This document shows positions 24,246 through 35,287 of a stretch of DNA of 64,000 nucleotides, one piece after another. Under the pieces are notes generated by a model. It saw only the letters and a list, made by a program, of their open reading frames with translations. It made no database searches and was not told the origin of the DNA. How positions within the stretch are numbered: position 1 is the stretch's first letter; each line of letters opens with the position of its first letter. Source of the stretch: Ctena decussata (Eukaryota > Mollusca > Bivalvia > Lucinida > Lucinidae). The translations under genes were made by a program, and so were the position numbers. The stretch is from NCBI GenBank assembly GCA_963989385.1, contig OZ022513.1, forward strand, positions 22,695,928 through 22,759,927. The letters are read 5' to 3'.

Positions 24246-24816
24246 TGCATCTCACGTGAAACATTTTTAACGAATATTAAGTTTAAAGAATCCTCCAAAG
24301 CGTGACCAGTTCACTTTTTCTATAAATGTCCCGTCATACTTATAATTGGTACTTATTTCACCAAAACACTCGTGTTGACATAATGTTTCATCAAAAACGA
24401 AAGTACACCGTGGCAAGACTTTTACCAAATACGCCCGGAAACGCAAGACTAGGTTGTCTCTTCACGTATTGATTTACCCCCTTGATAGTGACCACCAAGC
24501 TCCTATTGAATTAAAAAAATATTTAATTGTTCGTTCATTTACTATCATAATGATTGTAAAATATGATAATTCGGTGCTTAGGTTTTCTAGGCTGATGCAT
24601 ATTCATAATACAAAAAGGGGATCGAAGTACAGAATCATAAAGCTGCGAACTAGGAAACTAAAAACACATTGAAAGTTCCGAAATATTTACATAAACCTAT
24701 GTGAATGTCCCATACACAGGTGTGATCAGGTGATGAGGCATGTCTAGAACAAAACGCCTTTAGTTTCATCTGTTTTACCATTAATCTACAGCCATGATCT
24801 ACTTGCATGGAACATC

Positions 24817-25042
24817 ACAGAGACGCGACACGACAATACCATCAAAGTGGACAGTGCGACCAGCAAAGACGCAGATCTCCTGGGCATCCGCCCAGTCTGA
24901 TCAGAATCATTGAGTAGCGAAGAGTCTAAGCTAGCTTCATGCGCACAGCGAAGACTATGATCAAACTGGGCGGATGCCCAGGCTGATTTGAGTCTTCGCT
25001 GGGCGAACATGTTACTTTGTTGGTTTTGTCGTGTCGCGGCTA
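24817..25042. mobile_element. Family A element, diverged, near full length
   Basis: Begins AGAGACGCGACACGACAATA and ends GTTTTGTCGTGTCGCGGCTA. The left end is mutated relative to the TGAGCCGCG consensus. Internal CTGGGCATCCGCCCAGTCTG is typical. Confidence 0.85.
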
Positions 25043-25153
25043 CTATGCACTAAGTATATTTACCTGTTATTTTGAAAATCAAACCTGACATATAATTTGA
25101 AGCAAGCAGGTATATGTACCGAAGTGAATAGTCTGATATTTTTTCTGTTGAAG

Positions 25154-26569
25154 CAGTGACCTATAAATACAGTGACTCGCGTCTTCACCTTTCGGTCCAA
25201 AGAGGCGTGTCGCGCATGCGACTGCAGCGCCTCCTACCGGATCGCCATTTTTAATACAAGCTGAAAAAGCTTGAATTTCTGTCAAAAGTTAACGGCGTGC
25301 ATCGCACATTTTATCGGTGTTTTCATAGTGAAATTATTATGCAACGATAAGGTAAGCTTTGAATTGTATAATGATGTATTAAAATATAAGTTTTGTGATG
25401 ATTTTGCTTGGTTTTGGAGTTCATTTTTAACGATGTAAATTGAGAAACTTTGGTCACTCGAAACAAAATGGCGATGCCGCTGTAAAAACCATCCCTTCTT
25501 TTTCGATGTACTCCGTCGTTAATAAGGTTTGAGGTAAAATTTTAGCATAAGAAAACAAAAGGGGAAGGACCAAAATGTTGTTTAATATCATTTTCATGAC
25601 AATTATTTACTATTTTGATGGTCTTATGACAGTATAGAAAAAGGCTTATTTAGGAAAGTAGCGAAAACCGGTAAATCAGGATGTTCAAAACCCCACTCCC
25701 CCGTTTTTAAATAAAGCTCCCAAAATAACTATTTTTAAGCCTCGCAATGATATTTTTCATAAAGTTGAATGTCTTACAAATTGTTTGAGTGCTATTTTAT
25801 GCAATTTTGTGCCGATTTAATGGGTCAAAATAATCTTAAAATAAAACTTGTTTTTCACAGTTTTCGCCGTACATCAATGAGTTCAGAGGGTTGGTTAGTT
25901 ATGCAACGAAGAATTTGTCAGCGACCAAAGTTTCTTATTTCACATCAATACAAATTACCCCCAAAACCAAGCTTAATAATAACAAAGCTTACTATTCTAA
26001 TACATCATCATAAAATTCAAGCTTACCTTAACGTTGAATAATATTTTGATTACGTAAACATTAATGAAATAGGCGATTCACGTCGATAACTTCTGATAGA
26101 AATTCCAACCCACTCCGCTTAATTAAAACCTATGTCACTGACTTACTTCAATTTTCAATGCATGCATATTCTCCTAAGTAAGAGAGAGCCAAGATCAAAA
26201 TCCTCATCCAAATGCAAAATAAAAAAGTTTCCCGTATTTGTATTGAAAAGCCCTCCAGCCCGTTTTTTTCGTGTGTTTTTTTTTTTAATTACGTCAAGTA
26301 AGACTATCGTATAAAAACTTGGCAAGTTTGGTATCAAAATTTCGGAAATTAAATACACAGTTTAACGCAAACGTTTGTAAGAACACATTATTTATACAGA
26401 TACAAATAAAACAATGATAATATAAAAATATTTCTAGATGCGAAATAAGCGGTCGACAGAATTATCGATTTTTTTCAGCCATTCACCTGTCCAGCGGCGC
26501 GACAAGCATCTATTGGAAAAATACCTATATTGAACGGGAGATGCGAGTCACTATATATATAGGTCACTG
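25154..26569. mobile_element. 1.4-kb DNA element with long inverted arms, hAT-like ends
   Basis: Ends are CAGTGACCTATAAATACAGT and the complement of CAGTGACCTATATATATAGT. GTTGAAG lies immediately outside both ends (25147-25153 and 26570-26576), a 7-bp direct repeat, or 8 bp if the following C is shared. The inner arms also pair over hundreds of bases: GGTAAGCTTTGAATTGTATA at about 25351 matches the complement of sequence at about 26005, and GAAACTTTGGTCACTCG matches the complement near 25922. The right arm carries about 330 extra bases (26130-26490). CAGTG ends with 7-8 bp duplications fit hAT transposons. No transposase, so non-autonomous. Confidence 0.8.
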
Positions 26570-26904
26570 GTTGAAGCAAGCAATAAAACAAGTAGGACAG
26601 AAATGAATTTTTCAGAGTGTGCCATATTATAGAAAGCAGCCCTCCTCTTGCGCCAAGAAGAAGTGAAAAAAAAATTTGAAAGTCCCAGAAATTAAAGGTA
26701 ATGTTATGTTAGATAACAGGAGGTAAAATGTAGAAAAAATAGAGCAGATGTGTCCAAAATTTATACTTTGATACTAGCATTTGGAAATACCAATGCTAAG
26801 ATAAAGAGAGTCAGCCGTACATGTATTAAAAAAATGTGCAGTTTGCGTGTGCGCTTGTCATTTAGAGGACTAGGTAATTTATGAAAGTATTTGTCTTATT
26901 TCTT

Positions 26905-27310
26905 ACATTTATCTGTTTGGTTAGACGTCTGAAATTACAATGCACATGACATCGTTTCTACGCATAATCAAACTCAATGTTTGCAAATTATTTAATAAAG
27001 CCAAACAAATCGAAACGGGCATAATTAGAAATATAAGTGTGTCTAAACTAGTGAAGTATTATGTAAATGGAGACTTCCAGACAGTGTTTGAAAGCTTTCT
27101 ATAAATGATAAACAAGTGTGTTGTCCATTTGCATTCGATTACAGCAAACGGTGTCTCGCAGCAAAAGTTCACACTACACTGGGTTAGTAAAGCTGTATCT
27201 GCAAGCATAGTCTGCAGAAAATTACTGTGCCTCAAATTCCTGCAGACAAGATTACAGCCAACCCAGTTTGCAACAATTGATGCTTTAGTGCGTAAATGTA
27301 AGCTGAAGCC
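26905..27310 (+). repeat. Dispersed repeat family G, copy 1
   Basis: Ordered similarity to 30480-30865 and, reversed, to 36330-36655: TGTTTGCAAATTATTTA, ATTATGTAAATGGAGA, CAGACAGTGTTTGAAAG and ACAAGATTACAGCCAACCCA. The last block is open in one frame and gives RLQPTQF, matched by RLQPKQF in copy 2. Confidence 0.65.
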
Positions 27311-27511
27311 ATAGCCTTTGGTCCGAAAGTGCAATGAGTTTGTTCAGGCGCACTGTGGCTTGGGCATGGCTAATGGTAGACGGATCTCAATCATCTCCTT
27401 TCGCTGCTTCTAACCGTCCCTGAATGGAATCAGACAGTCATTACCGCTGGATTGGCAGAGTTGGCAGAGACAAACTTTTAGGGCATAACTGTACTCGAAG
27501 TTGTCATTTGG

Positions 27512-27586
27512 GGTTTTATGGTCGGAAAGTTCGTTTTACGGCGACGCGCCAGCTGAGCCGTAATTGGAATTTGCGACCATAAAACC
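27512..27586. repeat. Inverted repeat with 13-bp arms
   Basis: GGTTTTATGGTCG and CGACCATAAAACC face each other around a 49-bp loop. Confidence 0.6.
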
Positions 27587-27742
27587 GGCGATTTATCTCC
27601 GCAAATAACAATTTTTAATACAGCTATCCCCATTCTAATGCATGTTTTGCACTATCAACTTTCTAGTGCTCTACTTTGCACCAAAGCTAAGAACTTTCAA
27701 CATCGTAAAACCAGACGTCAGCAAATGAGAATCGACGTTTGG

Positions 27743-27778
27743 TTTGCGACAGTATATCGCTGAATATACCGTCGCAAA
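27743..27778. repeat. Short hairpin TTTGCGACAGTATA
   Basis: TTTGCGACAGTATA pairs with TATACCGTCGCAAA around TCGCTGAA, one mismatch. Confidence 0.6.
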
Positions 27779-27908
27779 TTTTTGACGTTATCCAATCAGA
27801 CGTCGCGTTACATTCGTAAGTGCATTTGACACGTTTGGATTTAATCCCGCTACCTTCTACACTAAAGCCATTACTCAATCGACCATTGAAAGCACCCATT
27901 CCATACAT

Positions 27909-28554
27909 TTTTGCGCAGGATTTATTTTTCTCTACAGGTAGTCCTGAAATACTGTCACGTTCTTACAAATTAAGAAAACTAATAAAAGGTATCATTTACC
28001 CTCACGTGTATGCTCGTGTAGACCAGATTTGATAGCAAAACGTAAAAATTGGACACGTCTGTACCTGATAATTTCTCATACAAATGAATTTTCACAAACG
28101 AATTTAGCTCCGCATATACTATGATTATTCGCAAGAGCCATACAACAAACAAGGATATTGTACTTATTGGCCGGTCGGATTCTCTTAGAATACTTATCTA
28201 AAAGATAAAGAACGCGTCTGTAGCTATATGCACATTCATTTATTTAGAAAAATTAAATATAAAATGTATACAATGTTTTATGTTGTTATTTATGATTAAG
28301 TCAGATGCGACAAGAAAAAGCGTAGAAAGGGCGAGGCTTACCCGATGGTGTAATGGCGTAAGTCGGTGACATCAATTAACCAATCAAAGGTTGTTGTCAC
28401 TGTCAACGTCAGTGTGTAGCCACTTATCTTCAGAGATCACCGCTCAGGGCACTGTCAGATATCATTCGCTCAAGTGGAGTTCTAAACTGGTAATCATGAT
28501 CATATCACATTCTGTTGTCATATTCTGTGATCTGGTAGAATTTTGCATATGCAT
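27909..28554. other. Interval without recognised genes
   Basis: No exon with agreeing splice sites and no named repeat. Confidence 0.3.
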
Positions 28555-28840
28555 GATAAAGACCTCTTGTTTGCCACTGGAAAGAGAATCAGTTTGGCTG
28601 AATATGTTTTTATGAATGGACGAAAATGAAAACTTCACCCTCGTTGGAGATCGCAATTAGTTTGTTTAAACGATATTTATAGGTTTTCTCTATTCCAAGG
28701 AAACCTAGTCTAATGCAATTAGTCTTGTCTGATTTCGCTGTTGCCGTCATTTATAAATGACATTATAATATCTCAGGGTCAAATCATGCTTTTTCGTTGA
28801 CAGGAAAATGCCGTATGCTAGGTTGAAAACGGAGAAGAAA
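28555..28840 (+). repeat. Dispersed repeat family E, copy 2
   Basis: Matches 37180-37450 over its whole length: CTTGTTTGCC, TTTTATGAATG, GTTGGAG, GCAATTAGTT, AGGTTTTCTCTATTCC, GCTGTTGCCGTCATTTAT, ATAATATCTCAGGGTCA and GCCGTATGCTAGGTTGAAA. Confidence 0.75.
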
Positions 28841-29189
28841 AGTAATCACTCTGTTTCAGGGAATTGAGTCAGTATGTCCTCACAGCTCAAATATTATTAT
28901 TCAAGATGGCAATACACAGCTCAAATAATATTCTTAAACGCTAAGTCTCGTTTACATGGGAACGTCCACGGCGGATTTTCTTGCTCAACCACCTCGGTCC
29001 ATAACAGCACACATTATAAGTCTGAAACCTAATTGATGAATGATGTAGCATATGATAGATACTATGCAATGTTATTATTTCAAAAAGTGTTCAAAAAATG
29101 TTAAACGTGAACTTATGCAGTTACGGGTGAAACCTTCTGTGCGGTGATTGGCTCTCAACGTAAGACATATTTTTTTTGAGCTTCGCCAT

Positions 29190-29860
29190 ACTTTGCAGTT
29201 GTACATGGAATGGGACGGACTGTATCTGATGTTGATAGAACGTGTTGTCCAACTTAATTGCTATTACTATGCAACTTTTGAGAAAAGGATTAGCTCTTCT
29301 AGCAACTAATGGTTTCCATTAAAAGTCGTCCACTTTACTTGGATGTGTTTCCTACACGAGATTTATTTAGACAAAAACGTTAATACGCTTATTAGATAAT
29401 AATTGTGCAATAATTGCCGCAAATATCACCAAGTAGGCACTATAACACTTGTACTATTTTAACTGAATAAAATGACATATAATATTTTCCCCAATATCCA
29501 AACTACTTAAAAACCATTGCTTAATTTTGTCTGCAGGAAATATACCTAATAAAATAACTCCTTGAATATCAAATGAACTCTGTCTGGTAAGTTTTAATGC
29601 AATAGAACTTATCCGAAACTGCCTATATGTAGTTAAGGAACATTCATATTCCTATAATGCATTTTGTGTCTGACAGAGTGTCGTTGAGGCTAATTCCATT
29701 TCCACTAGATGGCGATTAAGTAACAAAATATGCAACACTTGTCAAGGAGTGCACATTATTTCAGCCTTTTCACAAGGTATGTGTCGGTTCAGTTCTAGGC
29801 CACAAAGAGTGCATCATGACATGTGTTGTAAGTACATAAAAAACTGTAATAGCTAATTGT
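29190..29860 (+). repeat. Dispersed repeat family D, longest uninterrupted copy
   Basis: Matches 32790-33690 block by block: ACTATGCAACTTTTGAG, AAGGATTAGCTCTTCTAG, TTGGATGTGTTTCC, ACACGAGATTTATTTA, AAATGACATATAATATTTTC, AAACCATTGCTTAATTTTGT, AATATACCTAATAAAATAAC, GAACTCTGTCTGGTAAG, TATCCGAAACTG and TGCATTTTGTGTCTGA. No ORF; ends not defined. Confidence 0.8.
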
Positions 29861-30479
29861 GGAAGTGAATGAGCTTCAGTGCAGTATACTAGTAAAAGAT
29901 TGTGTCGGTTACAGATCGTTGCCTTCTTAGCTACTTTGTGAGGTTTCTTGAAAATCTTTACTTAAACGTTTCAGACCTAAGCAAACAGCGCGTCCTCCTG
30001 TTCGAGGTCGCGGTCAGAATGCACAGAAGATTACATATACTGTTTATTAGCTACGGAATATTGCAATATTGTATTATGCTCACACATTAAACAATTTAAC
30101 GGTTTCCATGCAAAATCAGTTATGCAGATATACCGACTCGCATACGCTAAGTTTAAAATCAGCAAGCATATAACTAAAGCGGACATTGTACCAAAATCAC
30201 AAGTCAAAACTTATAAACCATATAAACATCAAAGCATCCGATTTCTTTAACGGAGAGAGACTTTTAGAAAGATTTTGGACGCCGGGGGTGCAGCCAGAGA
30301 TACGTTCCGCTGTGTCTCATCGGCTTCTCCGCGACGACTGATTGAAATAACAACAACATTCCTTTCCATAGACATGGACTCCCAACAGGAAAATGTGATT
30401 AGGTGCACATATAAACAAGAACCTATAGTTAAGTCCACCTTGTTGATTTAAATGATCCTGTGTCTGGCATTTGACTGTC
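29861..30479. other. Interval without recognised genes
   Basis: Two ORFs of about 60 codons are present without domain or splice support. Confidence 0.3.
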
Positions 30480-30865
30480 CGAATTTGCAGAGGTCGTGTT
30501 TAGTGTGAATAACAGACATTAGGATTAATATCCACTGTTTGTGAATTATTTACTTGTGCAAAATAAATGCAAAAGGCCTGGATGAGAATACAGCTTTGTC
30601 TGCAATAGTGCAGTAATTATGTAAAAACAGATTGCAGACATTGCTTCGAAACATTTTATAATTACCAAATTAATGTTTTATCCATCGCATCTCAAAAGGG
30701 CACGTTATGTCCTGAAACAAAGACAGCTAATATATCGGTTCAGTATCTATGATACCGGAACAAATTTGTTTACTCTATCTCTGATAAATTACTTGGGCGC
30801 AAACTCTTACAAAGCAAGATTGCAACCAAAGCAATTTGAAAATGTGAAGCAGTTGGTGCAATGAT
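30480..30865 (+). repeat. Dispersed repeat family G, copy 2
   Basis: Most complete copy: GTCGTGTTTAGTGTGAATAA, CAGACATTAGGATTAATAT, GTGAATTATTTACTTGTG, GTGCAGTAATTATGTAAA, CAGACATTGCTTCGAAAC and GCAAGATTGCAACCAAAGCA. All but the last block align with the reverse complement of 36330-36655. Confidence 0.75.
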
Positions 30866-31289
30866 ACTATAAAACGCATAAGTTGGTACGCCAGGGGAAC
30901 ACTTGGATCGAAAAATACAATTGGTGTACAAAAGTAAAATAGTAAACATTCTAAGTAGCCTGTTTGTTATAAGAGCAGTAAGATGTTAGAGAGGGTATTG
31001 GAATGCAGCATGTGGCATATGGAGTCTAATTCTTTCCGCTTGCTACATTTCAATCAAGTACCAATTTACTGCCGGGTTGACAGAGCTATTAAGTCATTGA
31101 TGCAATGAGATGTGTACATTTTATCCATTTATGCATAATAAACTATTCAATCCTTATCAAATGCATGAGTCTTTTCTATCCTTATCAAATGGATACGTCA
31201 GTTCGTCAATTAAGGAGTTTGGTTTAATTATCTTCCATCATTTATATCAAAGGAGCAAATAGCCATTTGGCTATATTTTTCTATGGCTG

Positions 31290-31420
31290 TCATCACCAGA
31301 TCATTTCAGGGTCACTGATGAGTCATAAATAGCCGAAAAGTCGAAGTATGGCCAACGTTTCCTCTTTCGAATGTGCTCTCTGCTCTCTGCTCTTGAAGGA
31401 ACTCTATTAGATTTTAAGTA
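31290..31420 (+). repeat. Dispersed repeat family H, copy 1
   Basis: TCAGGGTCACTGATGAGTCA, AATAGCC, GTCGAAGTATGGCC, TTCGAATGTG and GCTCTTGAAGGAACTCT. Related copies: 47670-47790, 59987-60105 (+) and 60355-60445, 60715-60815 (reverse). Confidence 0.75.
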
Positions 31421-31579
31421 TGCAAATAATGTCACAGGTCCCGTTGTTTCGGCGTCTGGTCTGTTTCTGCATTGTTTGCCTATGTCCTAGTTATGGGATG
31501 CTAGGCATTAAAGGCAGCTCCAGGAAATCATAGACCAAACACCTAAGATAGATAATCTAGTTATACAAGGGGTTCGGAA

Positions 31580-32320
31580 TGCTGAAGTCAGTAGGGCAGC
31601 ACGGACTGAATGGGAAAACGTATGTGGACCCTACTGGAATGCGGATATAAATTAGAGAGGTATTAGACTCCTTGCATTTGCAAAATTCACCTACTTAGTA
31701 CTGACAAACACCCTGGACCCTCACAAATCTTTCAGAAGGTGACCACTGTACAGTCTAGACAGGAAGCATCACAATCAGATTAACTACATCTTGGGGAAGA
31801 AGCGGTTGTAATCAGGAGTAAACATCCATAAGACAAGGAGATTTCCTTGAGCAGACATAGGGGGTGGTCATTTCTTGTGGTGATGACCTTCCGAATTCGT
31901 CTAAAGAAGGCCAGAAAGCCAATCCAGAAAAAACGGAGGTTTGAACTTGAGAAGTTAAAAAAGCCTAATGTGGTAGGCCCGCTCCGAGCAACAATAGGTG
32001 AGAACTTTGCACGACTCATATATCTAAGTGATGATGACATAGCCATACATAAATACCACCTACAATACAGCAGTGAGTGACACAGCCAGTAAGATGCTTG
32101 AGCATGACCGTCGCAAAAAAAGGCCTGGTTAACCAGAGATGTTCTCAACCTCTGTGATGAGAGGAATGACTTAAAGAAGAGACAGTATGAAGCAGAAGGA
32201 GCCAAATATCAAAAAGTTAAAAAGAGAGTCCAGAAGGCCCTAAAAAGAACTCGTAGGAGGACTGGATAGGAATTCTTTGGGGAAAAAATCGAAACTTGCC
32301 TGAACAAAATCAACGAACAT
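31580..32320 (+). pseudogene. Second decayed LINE fragment (endonuclease end to linker)
   Basis: Parallels 15708-16400: GACGTATGTGGACCCTACTG in copy 1 against AACGTATGTGGACCCTACTG here, then blocks encoding the end of the endonuclease (near 31840-31880: GADIG-like, then SFLVVMTFRIRLKKARKP). The linker before RT follows, with GENFARLIYLSDDDIAIHKY (about 31998-32060). Frameshifts and stops break the frame throughout. It ends near CTTGCCTGAACAAAATCAAC without reaching RT. Same LINE family as the 15.4-kb copy but more intact over this part. Confidence 0.85.
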
Positions 32321-32789
32321 TCTTAAACGCTGAACATTGCTCATCTGAGCATTGGTCATGCACAAATATCCCATCTGGCACTCATCGTTTAATCAATGCA
32401 AATTCAATTTTGATGCAATGTCATTACGTTGATTCAACGTTGTGAGCCTTTAGAGATGGCTGTTTCCCTGCTAAACTTCCTCCGTCCCTGACTGCAGTTT
32501 TTTGTTGATTTTTTTCACATCTCTAAGTGTCTTTTGAATTAAGTCAGACAGCAAGAAACCGGGCCATGTGCGTGTAAATTTCTAAATTGCGGAAAGCTGC
32601 AGTATTATTATTATTTCAGAAAGTGGGCTCATAATAAAAGGTAAATGGGTATAGTATCAGGGGAAACAATAACCAATTGCATTTTGCATTGCCCCCCCCC
32701 CGCCCCATCTCCTTTGCTACACAGAATTAACTACCCACCGAAAGTATTTTTATCTAACGGTATTGCCATACTGTTTAATTGTACATGTT

Positions 32790-33690
32790 ATTTTATGGGG
32801 AGGACCGTAACTCAGGTCGATAGAATGTGTGGTCCGATCCTATTGCTTTCCATTATGCAATGTTTTAGACAAGGATTTGCTCTCCTCGAAGAAAAAATGC
32901 TTTCCTTTAAGCGTTTACAACTTTTGTTGGATGTGTTTTCTTCACGAGATAAATTTATGCAAAAAGTGTCTTCGCATATCAGATAATAAGTGGACTGCAA
33001 AAAAAAAATAAAAAAGTAAATAATAAAAACAAAACAGCAAATATAAAAAATGGGTAATATAACAATGATACCATACAAATTTGACCATAAAACGACATAT
33101 AACATTTTCCCTGAATATCAAAAGTACTTAGAAACCACTGCTTAATATTTTGTTTCCTTTAGGAAATATACGTAATAAAATAACTTCTTGGATATCAAAG
33201 GAACTCTGTCTGATAAGTTTTACTGCAATAAGAATTTGTCCGAAACTGACTATATGTATACTGAACAAAAAAAAAAGAAACGTTACATCAACATTTTATC
33301 ATTTTTTCCAGAAACACTTCATTCAAATTTCAAAATTAAACCAAGGCTAAAAACTTTAACCGAGAAGTCACTATCACGATTTCAGTCATTACCAACCCAT
33401 ATTTTTTTCACGCCTTTCATTTGAAGTTGCAAGGGAAGAAAATCTGAAGTTAATTTTTCAATGTATGTAACGTTTCTTGTTTTGTTCAGTACAGTAAACG
33501 AATATTACACTCTTCCAAAGCATTTTCTGTCTGAGAGAGTCGCATTGCTAGATGGCAATTCAGTAAAAAAAAAACAAAAAAAAACTTGAGTGCCCGTTAT
33601 TCTAGCCTTTTCACAAGTTATTTGTTCAATACTGGGCGACAAAAAGTGCATCATAAAATGTCGTGTTGCAAGTACATAATAGCATGTAAT
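32790..33690 (+). repeat. Dispersed repeat family D, copy split by a nested element
   Basis: Matches 29190-29850 up to CGAAACTGACTATATG at 33255. A 229-bp insertion follows (33261-33489). It then resumes at AAACGAATATTACACTC and continues through GCATTTTCTGTCTGAGAGAG and CTAGATGGCAATTCAGTAA. It runs directly into a LINE 3' end at about 33691. Confidence 0.8.
33261..33489. mobile_element. Tc1/mariner-like MITE with TA target duplication
   Basis: Ends are CTGAACAAAA then AGAAACGTTACA, and the inverse TGTAACGTTTCTTG then TTTTGTTCAG. TA flanks both sides (33259-33260 and 33490-33491). The left arm is lengthened by an A run. Length 229 bp, no ORF for a transposase. Its removal restores a continuous family D copy, which supports insertion. 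Confidence 0.85.
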
Positions 33691-33863
33691 ACAATTCAAT
33701 TTTCAATTCAAACATATTTTATTGCCTTTGCACAACAAGTACAAACAATGGGGTAGGGCTACAAGTTCTCACAACATTAGTTACAGCCCTCCCCCTAAAA
33801 CATATACAAAACGACCAACATGGCATTACTACTTCTACATAAATATTTTAAATGTACAATTAC

Positions 33864-33908
<45 letters not shown>

Positions 33909-34343
33909 TAATAGTAATAAAAACTATTTTAACAATAGGTAAATACAAAAAATGAATAAATATTAATAATAATTATAACAATAATAAAAATAATCCCTCT
34001 GGATGTTACTCGCCTGCCTCCCAAGATCACAACCCATCGACGGGCGGTCATGCTATAACTCCTTTATCTCACCTGAAAAAGAAAAACACAAAAGGTATAG
34101 TAAGGCGAGGTCGGTATTTAGCAGGAACTCTCAAACAATCAATCCTCCGTGCAATATACCTCTGCCCACAGGTCTGGGTAAAGTAGGACATACGAGCATT
34201 GAATAAGAATATATTCATAAACAACTGACCAAAGAAACAGAGATATATCGCACAGCAGGTCACGATTAGGACTTAACCTGGGCAAATCTTAAGAAATCAA
34301 GCAGTTCGTCTAATTATCAACAAGTATTAGTGCTCTGTCTAGT
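33691..34343 (-). mobile_element. 3' UTR and 3' end of a LINE
   Basis: On the minus strand this follows the LINE stop codon and ends GCAATAAAATATGTTTGAAT followed by ATTGAA-type repeats. LINE 3' ends of this type (CR1/L2-like, as I know them from molluscs) finish in such short repeats. It contains an (AAT)n microsatellite at 33864-33905. Confidence 0.75.
33864..33905. repeat. (AAT)n microsatellite, about 14 units
   Basis: Uninterrupted ATA/AAT trinucleotide run, inside the LINE 3' UTR, followed by imperfect extensions to about 33990. Confidence 0.95.
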
Positions 34344-34914
34344 TTAGTTATTAAATCGTCTTGTGTCCTGAATATAAGTTTGAACCGCTTCAAAAAGTAA
34401 ACTATTATCGTCATCGGTCAAATTAGGGCTCCCATATAATACAGCATTAACGCTTAAGGGATGGAATGCTCTCGTTCTATTGAATAAAACTATTCTGCTT
34501 GCATTGTATCTCGGACATTTAAAAATATAGTGTTCAGCATTTTCTATATCTTCTAGACAGTCGCAAATGGGATTGTCACGAAGATGGTTGTAATACAAAT
34601 CATTATAGAGATCACTACAATTATTACGTAGTCTGCAATGTAAAACTGACAATATACGCTTACCCTTTAAATAATAATTAGGTATTTTAATTGAAGAAGA
34701 AAAGTCTTTTTTTCAGTCTATAACAAAACGAAGAGTAAGATTCGCTATTTCGAAGCTGTATATCAAGATTGTTCCACTCATTTATAGACGACGGAATGCA
34801 TGACTGAGCAAATATACTAGTTCGCTGAGGAAAAGTGGAAATATTTTGCCTGCTGCGAAGCTCATAACGTGAAAATTCACCAAAGTTTAATGGTATAGTA
34901 TCCGGAATATAAGA
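34344..34914 (-). pseudogene. LINE ORF2 C-terminal region, broken
   Basis: Minus strand from 34914: YIPDTIPLNFGEFSRYELRS, then QRTSIFAQSCIPSSINEWNN and KRLFFFN followed by a stop near 34690. The frame resumes at about 34690 and runs to a stop at 34344: LSVLHCRLRNNCSDL, NPICDCLEDIENAEHYIFKC, then AVLYGSPNLTDDDN, LFEAVQTYIQ and DTRRFNN. The CxC-x8-H-x4-C knuckle and the VQ(T)YIxxTxRF ending are typical of the C terminus of CR1/L2/jockey-type LINE ORF2. At least one break lies in the frame, and a SINE interrupts it at 34915. The upstream part continues at 35125 as NNVPSYI. Confidence 0.8.
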
Positions 34915-35111
34915 TGGATGGATGACTTGCGATTTTACGTCCTTTTCAACAGTATTTCAGTCATATCAGGACGATGGGTGGATGATAATGAACGGCTGTG
35001 TGCAATGGAACCCCGTTTACGATTGAAAAGATCCCCGCCTACAGCGGGGCTCGAACCCGGGACCGCTAGATCAGCAGGCCAGCGCTTAACCCACTGAGCT
35101 ACCGGGGCTCC
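34915..35111 (-). mobile_element. tRNA-derived SINE, family 1, with target duplication, inside the LINE
   Basis: Head on the minus strand: GGAGCCCCGGTAGCTCAGTG, box B GGGTTCGAGCCCC. Tail: GACTGAAATACTGTTGAAAA, GGACGTAAAATCGC. The flanks AATATAAGA at 34906-34914 and 35116-35124 are direct repeats, possibly 13 bp with mismatches (CCGGAATATAAGA / TCGAAATATAAGA). Removing the SINE joins LINE codons into VPSYIPDTIPLNF, which supports insertion into an existing LINE. Confidence 0.9.
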
Positions 35112-35124
35112 TCGAAATATAAGA

Positions 35125-35200
35125 GGGTACATTATTGTGTGACACTTTAATGTAATACCTAAGTGGTGCGAGTAAATGATCTTCAGGCAGCACAACAGAC
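35125..35200 (-). pseudogene. Upstream piece of the SINE-split LINE ORF2
   Basis: Reads APLRYYIKVSHNNVPSYI into the reading frame on the other side of the SINE. Similarity to a LINE is lost beyond about 35200, so the LINE is 5'-truncated. Confidence 0.5.
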
Positions 35201-35287
35201 GGTTTTATTTTGCCCAAGGTTTATGGTCAGTTATCGTATTTATTCGGTTATTAGACGGAATGTCATAATTTTCTAAACAATAATAAA

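Larger units (their letters stand above)
19102..24481. mobile_element. Candidate 5.4-kb element bounded by inverted 39-bp ends
   Basis: GGGGGTAAATCAATACGTGA at 19102 recurs as an exact reverse complement ending at 24481. The match extends through CTAGTCTTGC (about 36 of 39 identical) and more weakly for another 50 bp inward (ATTGCCAC against the complement of GTGGCAAG). A large DNA transposon is one reading; two independent solo copies of one repeat in opposite directions is the other. No transposase is visible inside, and flanking target duplications are not evident. Confidence 0.4.
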
